Shown piece by piece: positions 31,475 to 34,119 of a DNA stretch of 34,119 nt (position 1 is the first letter of the stretch; each line of letters opens with the position of its first letter). The notes beneath the pieces were generated by a model. The model was not told the DNA's origin, did no database searches, and worked only from the letters and a program-made list of their open reading frames with translations. A program made the position numbers and the translations under genes. Source of the stretch: an uncultured Veillonellaceae bacterium (GTDB taxonomy: Bacteria; Bacillota; Negativicutes; Selenomonadales; Selenomonadaceae); contig OMZR01000010.1 of assembly GCA_900315575.1 (NCBI GenBank), positions 13,965 to 48,083 of the forward strand, given 5' to 3'.

Positions 31475-33136
31475 GTGCGCCATATCCGCGACATCTCGCT
31501 CAAAAAACGCATCCTGACGGCGCAGTTCCTCATGGTCTTCATCCCCGTGCTGCTGCTCTTCGTCGCAGGGGCCGCGATGCTCGGGGCGCTGCGCCTCGCG
31601 GGCACGGCACGGCAGAACGATTTCGCCGCGCTCTGGCCCATGCACGGCCCGGCGCTCTCCATCCAGTACGCGATTGACGAACTGCGCATCGAGGCCGACA
31701 AGCACACAGAGCCGCGTCTCAAATCATTCGAAAATGCCGTCGCCATCCTCGAAAATGCGGGCCTCTCCGTCGCCATCGCAGGAACGGACGGCCCCGTCTA
31801 CGTCACGCCCGGCACGAGCACGGACGCGCTCGCGCGGCAGGCGCTGCCGAAAGCGACGCTCGACCAGCAGGCGCCGCTGCCGGACATGCACAGCGACGAA
31901 CATCACGCCATGCACAGCCACGATCATACCCCGCCGATGATGGTGCCGCAGGGAGGCGAACGCCCGCAGGATGACGAGGCCGAGCAGCTGCTCTGGACGC
32001 GCGACGGCCTGTTCTTTTCCTATACGTCGCCCGTGACGGGCACGACCGTCCGCGCGGCCGGCCGCCTGCCGTTCCTCGCGCAGGAGCGCATGAAGGTGGG
32101 GCCGCAAAAAGCCGTTGTCGAGGGGCTGCTGCTGCTGATTGTCGGCTCGGCCATCCTCTTCATCGTCTGCCTCGGCATCTACCTCTCGCGCCTGCTGTCC
32201 GAACAGATTCTGGGCCCCTTGGGCGCGCTCCGCGAGGCCTCGGCTCGCATCCGCACAGGCGACCTCGCGACGCCGCTGCCACCGATGGCCGGTGACGAGA
32301 TGGGCGACGCCTGCCGCGATTTCGATGCCATGCGCGCCGAGCTCAGGGACGCGCGCGAAAAGCAGGCGCGCTACGACCAGAGCCGCAAGGAGCTCATCGC
32401 GGGCATCTCGCACGACCTCGCGACGCCGCTGACGCTTTTAAAGGGCTACGCCGACGGCCTGCTCTCCGGCCTCGCCGCGACAGAGGAAAAGCGCGAGCAA
32501 TACGCGCAGCGCATCTATGGCGCGGCCTGCACGATGGAGCGGCTGGTGAGGAATCTCCGCATGTTCTCACGCCTCGAACTCGGCCGCATGGTGCTGACGC
32601 CCGAGCCCGTCGCACTCGATGCCTATTTTGCCGACTACGTCGCCGAAGAAGCGCCGGCGCTCGCGGACCGCGGCCTCGTGCTGACACTTGGCGAAACGCC
32701 GCCCGCTGGCCAGTCCGCCTGTGCCGCCATCGACCGCGATGCCTTTGCCCGCGTCGTCGACAACATCCTCGGCAACGCCATCAAGTACAAGGAAGGCGAG
32801 ACCGTCGCGATGGAGCTCGGCGTCGCCGTGCAGGGCGCGCAGTGCGTGCTATCGTTTGCCGACCACGGACCCGGCGTGCCAGTGGGCGCCCTGCCGCATC
32901 TTTTCGAGACGTTCTACCGCACGGACAAAGCGCGCACGGACACGAAGAAGGGCAGCGGCCTCGGCCTTGCCATCTGCCGCGAAATCATCACGGCGCTCGG
33001 CGGCCGCATCGCGGCGAGCGCGACAAAGGGCGGCGGCCTCACAATCACGATTCATCTGCCCGTCGTCTCGGAACCAAACGCCGTCCAGCCGCCGGAAACT
33101 GCAAGCAGGGAAAAAGGAGATGCGGATCCTCAATGA
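31475..33136 (+). CDS. Sensor histidine kinase with His/Met-rich sensor loop
   Basis: A 553-residue membrane kinase. Order: TM1 (about residues 14-38), extracytoplasmic domain (about 39-208), TM2 (LLLLIVGSAILFIVCLGIYL), HAMP, HisKA with GISHDLATPLT (H313), and HATPase with DNILGNAIKYK (N434), DHGPGVP (D463) and GSGLGLAI. The sensor domain contains a cluster with seven histidines and four methionines, from MHSDEHHAMHSHDH (138-151) to PPMM, like the insert of the neighbouring PepSY protein. The start is GTG at 31475, 7 bases after AAGGGGG; the frame opens at 31433 without a better site. Its stop overlaps the response regulator start (ATGA). Confidence 0.93.
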   Translation: MRHIRDISLKKRILTAQFLMVFIPVLLLFVAGAAMLGALRLAGTARQNDFAALWPMHGPALSIQYAIDELRIEADKHTEPRLKSFENAVAILENAGLSVAIAGTDGPVYVTPGTSTDALARQALPKATLDQQAPLPDMHSDEHHAMHSHDHTPPMMVPQGGERPQDDEAEQLLWTRDGLFFSYTSPVTGTTVRAAGRLPFLAQERMKVGPQKAVVEGLLLLIVGSAILFIVCLGIYLSRLLSEQILGPLGALREASARIRTGDLATPLPPMAGDEMGDACRDFDAMRAELRDAREKQARYDQSRKELIAGISHDLATPLTLLKGYADGLLSGLAATEEKREQYAQRIYGAACTMERLVRNLRMFSRLELGRMVLTPEPVALDAYFADYVAEEAPALADRGLVLTLGETPPAGQSACAAIDRDAFARVVDNILGNAIKYKEGETVAMELGVAVQGAQCVLSFADHGPGVPVGALPHLFETFYRTDKARTDTKKGSGLGLAICREIITALGGRIAASATKGGGLTITIHLPVVSEPNAVQPPETASREKGDADPQ

Positions 33137-33852
33137 ACAAGATTCTGATCATCGAAGACAACATCGAGATTGCCGAGATGGAGCGCGATTTCCTCGAAGC
33201 GTCAGACTTCGCCGTCGCCATCGAGACGGACGGTGAGGCGGGCCTCGCGGAGCTCGCGCAGGGCGGCTACTCCCTCGTGCTGCTCGACATCATGCTGCCG
33301 GGGCGCGACGGCTTTGCCATCTGCCGCGACATCCGCGCGAAGAGCGAAGTGCCCGTCCTCATCGTCTCGGCGCGCGGCGAAGACATCGACAAGATTCGCG
33401 GCCTCGGCCTCGGCGCCGACGACTACATCACGAAGCCGTTCTCGCCCGGCGAGCTCATCGCCCGCGTGAAGTCGCACATCACGCGCTACGAGCGCGTCCT
33501 GCGGCAAGGGGCAGAAACAGGCGCAGCCGAGGCGGCTGCCGCGCCATCGCAGGAGCTCGTGCGCGGCGAGCTGCGCATCGAGCGCCTCTCGCACCGCGTC
33601 TTCCTCGGCAAGAAAGAGCTCACGCTTCCGAACAAGGAATATGAGCTCCTGACGTTCCTCGCCGAGCATCCCGGCATCGTCTTTTCGAAAGAGCAGCTCT
33701 TCGAGCACGTCTGGGGCCTCGACGCCATCGGCGACACGGCGACCGTCATGGTTCACGTCAACCGCATCCGCAGCCGCATCGAGCCCGACCCCGCACATCC
33801 GATTTACATCGAGACCGTCTGGGGGGCAGGGTATCGGTTTCGGGAAAATTAA
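33133..33852 (+). CDS. OmpR/PhoB-family response regulator
   Basis: A 239-residue regulator with a receiver domain (acidic pocket IIEDN near 6-10, phosphoacceptor D52 in VLLDIMLPGRDG, ITKPFSPGE lysine near 101), a linker rich in Ala/Glu (about 122-140) and a C-terminal winged helix (LTLPNKEYELLTFLAEHPG, then VWGLDAIGDTATVMVHVNRI and TVWGAGYRFRE). The ATG at 33133 overlaps the kinase stop, so the pair is co-translated. It should bind the repeats at 31327-31370 and control the PepSY gene and its own operon. Confidence 0.95.
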   Translation: MNKILIIEDNIEIAEMERDFLEASDFAVAIETDGEAGLAELAQGGYSLVLLDIMLPGRDGFAICRDIRAKSEVPVLIVSARGEDIDKIRGLGLGADDYITKPFSPGELIARVKSHITRYERVLRQGAETGAAEAAAAPSQELVRGELRIERLSHRVFLGKKELTLPNKEYELLTFLAEHPGIVFSKEQLFEHVWGLDAIGDTATVMVHVNRIRSRIEPDPAHPIYIETVWGAGYRFREN

Positions 33853-33901
33853 AAAAGGGGCTGTCGCACGAAAGCATTTTCGTGCGGATAGCCCCGTTTT
33901 C
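33853..33901 (+). terminator. Terminator of the two-component operon, or insertion sequence end
   Basis: Hairpin GGGGCT.GCACGAAA / TTTCGTGC.AGCCCC with flanking A-run and T-run, immediately after the regulator stop. Because a transposase gene lies just beyond, this may instead be the terminal region of the element. Confidence 0.7.
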
Positions 33902-33944
33902 TTTGACCTCAATCACGGTCATCTGACACTGGCGATAATCATGG

Positions 33945-34003
33945 CATAAAAAACAGTGCAAGAAACAGGCGGTCACCGATCGCCTCGTTTTTTGCACTGT
34001 TCT
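33945..34003 (-). terminator. Terminator of the transposase gene
   Basis: Minus-strand hairpin ACAGTGCAA...TTGCACTGT with inner AGGCGAT/ACCGCCT pairing, followed by TTTTTT. It lies four bases beyond the transposase stop. Confidence 0.7.
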
Positions 34004-34006
34004 GTT

Positions 34007-34119
34007 TCAGGCTGCTGCCGCAACTTGGATGAGGTGCACGCCTAATCGCTGTGCCTGTATTTTGCAATGCAATTTAAAAATGTTATGTGCCATTGCCAGC
34101 AGGATGGTTTCTGCCTCTA
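34007..34119 (-). CDS. Transposase, C-terminal fragment (cut by window edge)
   Basis: The last 37 codons are visible on the minus strand: EAETILLAMAHNIFKLHCKI, then QAQRLGVHLIQVAAAA and stop. The LAMAHNIFKLH segment resembles the conserved C-terminus of DDE transposases of the IS1182/IS5-like type (AHN-x-x-K). The remainder of the gene lies outside. Family placement is tentative. Confidence 0.6.
   Translation of the reverse strand, partial: EAETILLAMAHNIFKLHCKIQAQRLGVHLIQVAAAA

Noticed and set aside
32842..33132. N-terminal extension of the response regulator
   Set aside because: It reads an alternative frame of the kinase gene; the receiver domain starts at the ATG at 33133.

Overview
The window is GC-rich and densely coded, with many divergent operons. 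The gene content (glutamate-route haem genes with a fused CobA-HemD, an RND efflux pump implying an outer membrane, futalosine-pathway MqnA, class III fructose-bisphosphatase, and PTS genes with a Firmicutes-type RpiR regulator) points to a diderm Firmicute of the Negativicutes. Selenomonadaceae (Selenomonas or Mitsuokella-like) is my inference from gene style and GC content, not a database result.

Layout. (1) Positions 1-6249, minus strand: tetrapyrrole operon reading precorrin-2 dehydrogenase, hemA, hemC, cobA-hemD, hemB, hemL (cut by the window edge). It starts from a good sigma-70-like promoter and is interrupted by two palindrome-rich spacers. (2) 6300-8050: a decayed area with an mrr gene that has lost its catalytic domain, an intact maltose O-acetyltransferase gene and a deleted second copy of it, a candidate structured small RNA and a tiny ORF. 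(3) 8051-12764, minus: marR, RND adaptor and RND pump, with an unusually clean promoter/operator. (4) 12761-18000: c-di-GMP genes (FIST-GGDEF; Cys-rich/degenerate GGDEF/EAL), mqnA and a beta-carbonic anhydrase. (5) 18068-18694: a brnT-brnA toxin-antitoxin pair that looks leaderless. (6) 18723-23216: a LysR regulator divergent from an Fe-S protein, then fbp and a YdjM-like membrane protein. (7) 23357-30416, plus: an unknown membrane-anchored protein, a glucose-type EIIA, a second candidate small RNA (minus strand), a small membrane protein, and an RpiR-controlled beta-glucoside PTS operon (IIC, IIB, IIA, 6-phospho-beta-glucosidase). (8) 30541-33852: a PepSY membrane protein with a long His/Asp/Met-rich insert, divergent from a two-component system whose sensor carries a matching His/Met-rich loop. 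(9) 33853-34119: terminator-like hairpins and the 3' end of a transposase gene.

How the genes work together. Region 1 takes glutamyl-tRNA to uroporphyrinogen III and branches to precorrin-2/sirohaem. Region 7 imports and phosphorylates beta-glucosides and hydrolyses the 6-phospho-disaccharide. Region 8 reads as a self-contained metal-sensing envelope module and is the best candidate here for a little-described system.

Across the window runs a family of intergenic REP-like palindromes: a C-rich/G-rich hairpin, a second hairpin of variable sequence, then the box GGGGGAGTAGTAGG. There are full copies, half copies and inverted pairs. All promoters, operators, RNAs and terminators listed were read by eye and are predictions.
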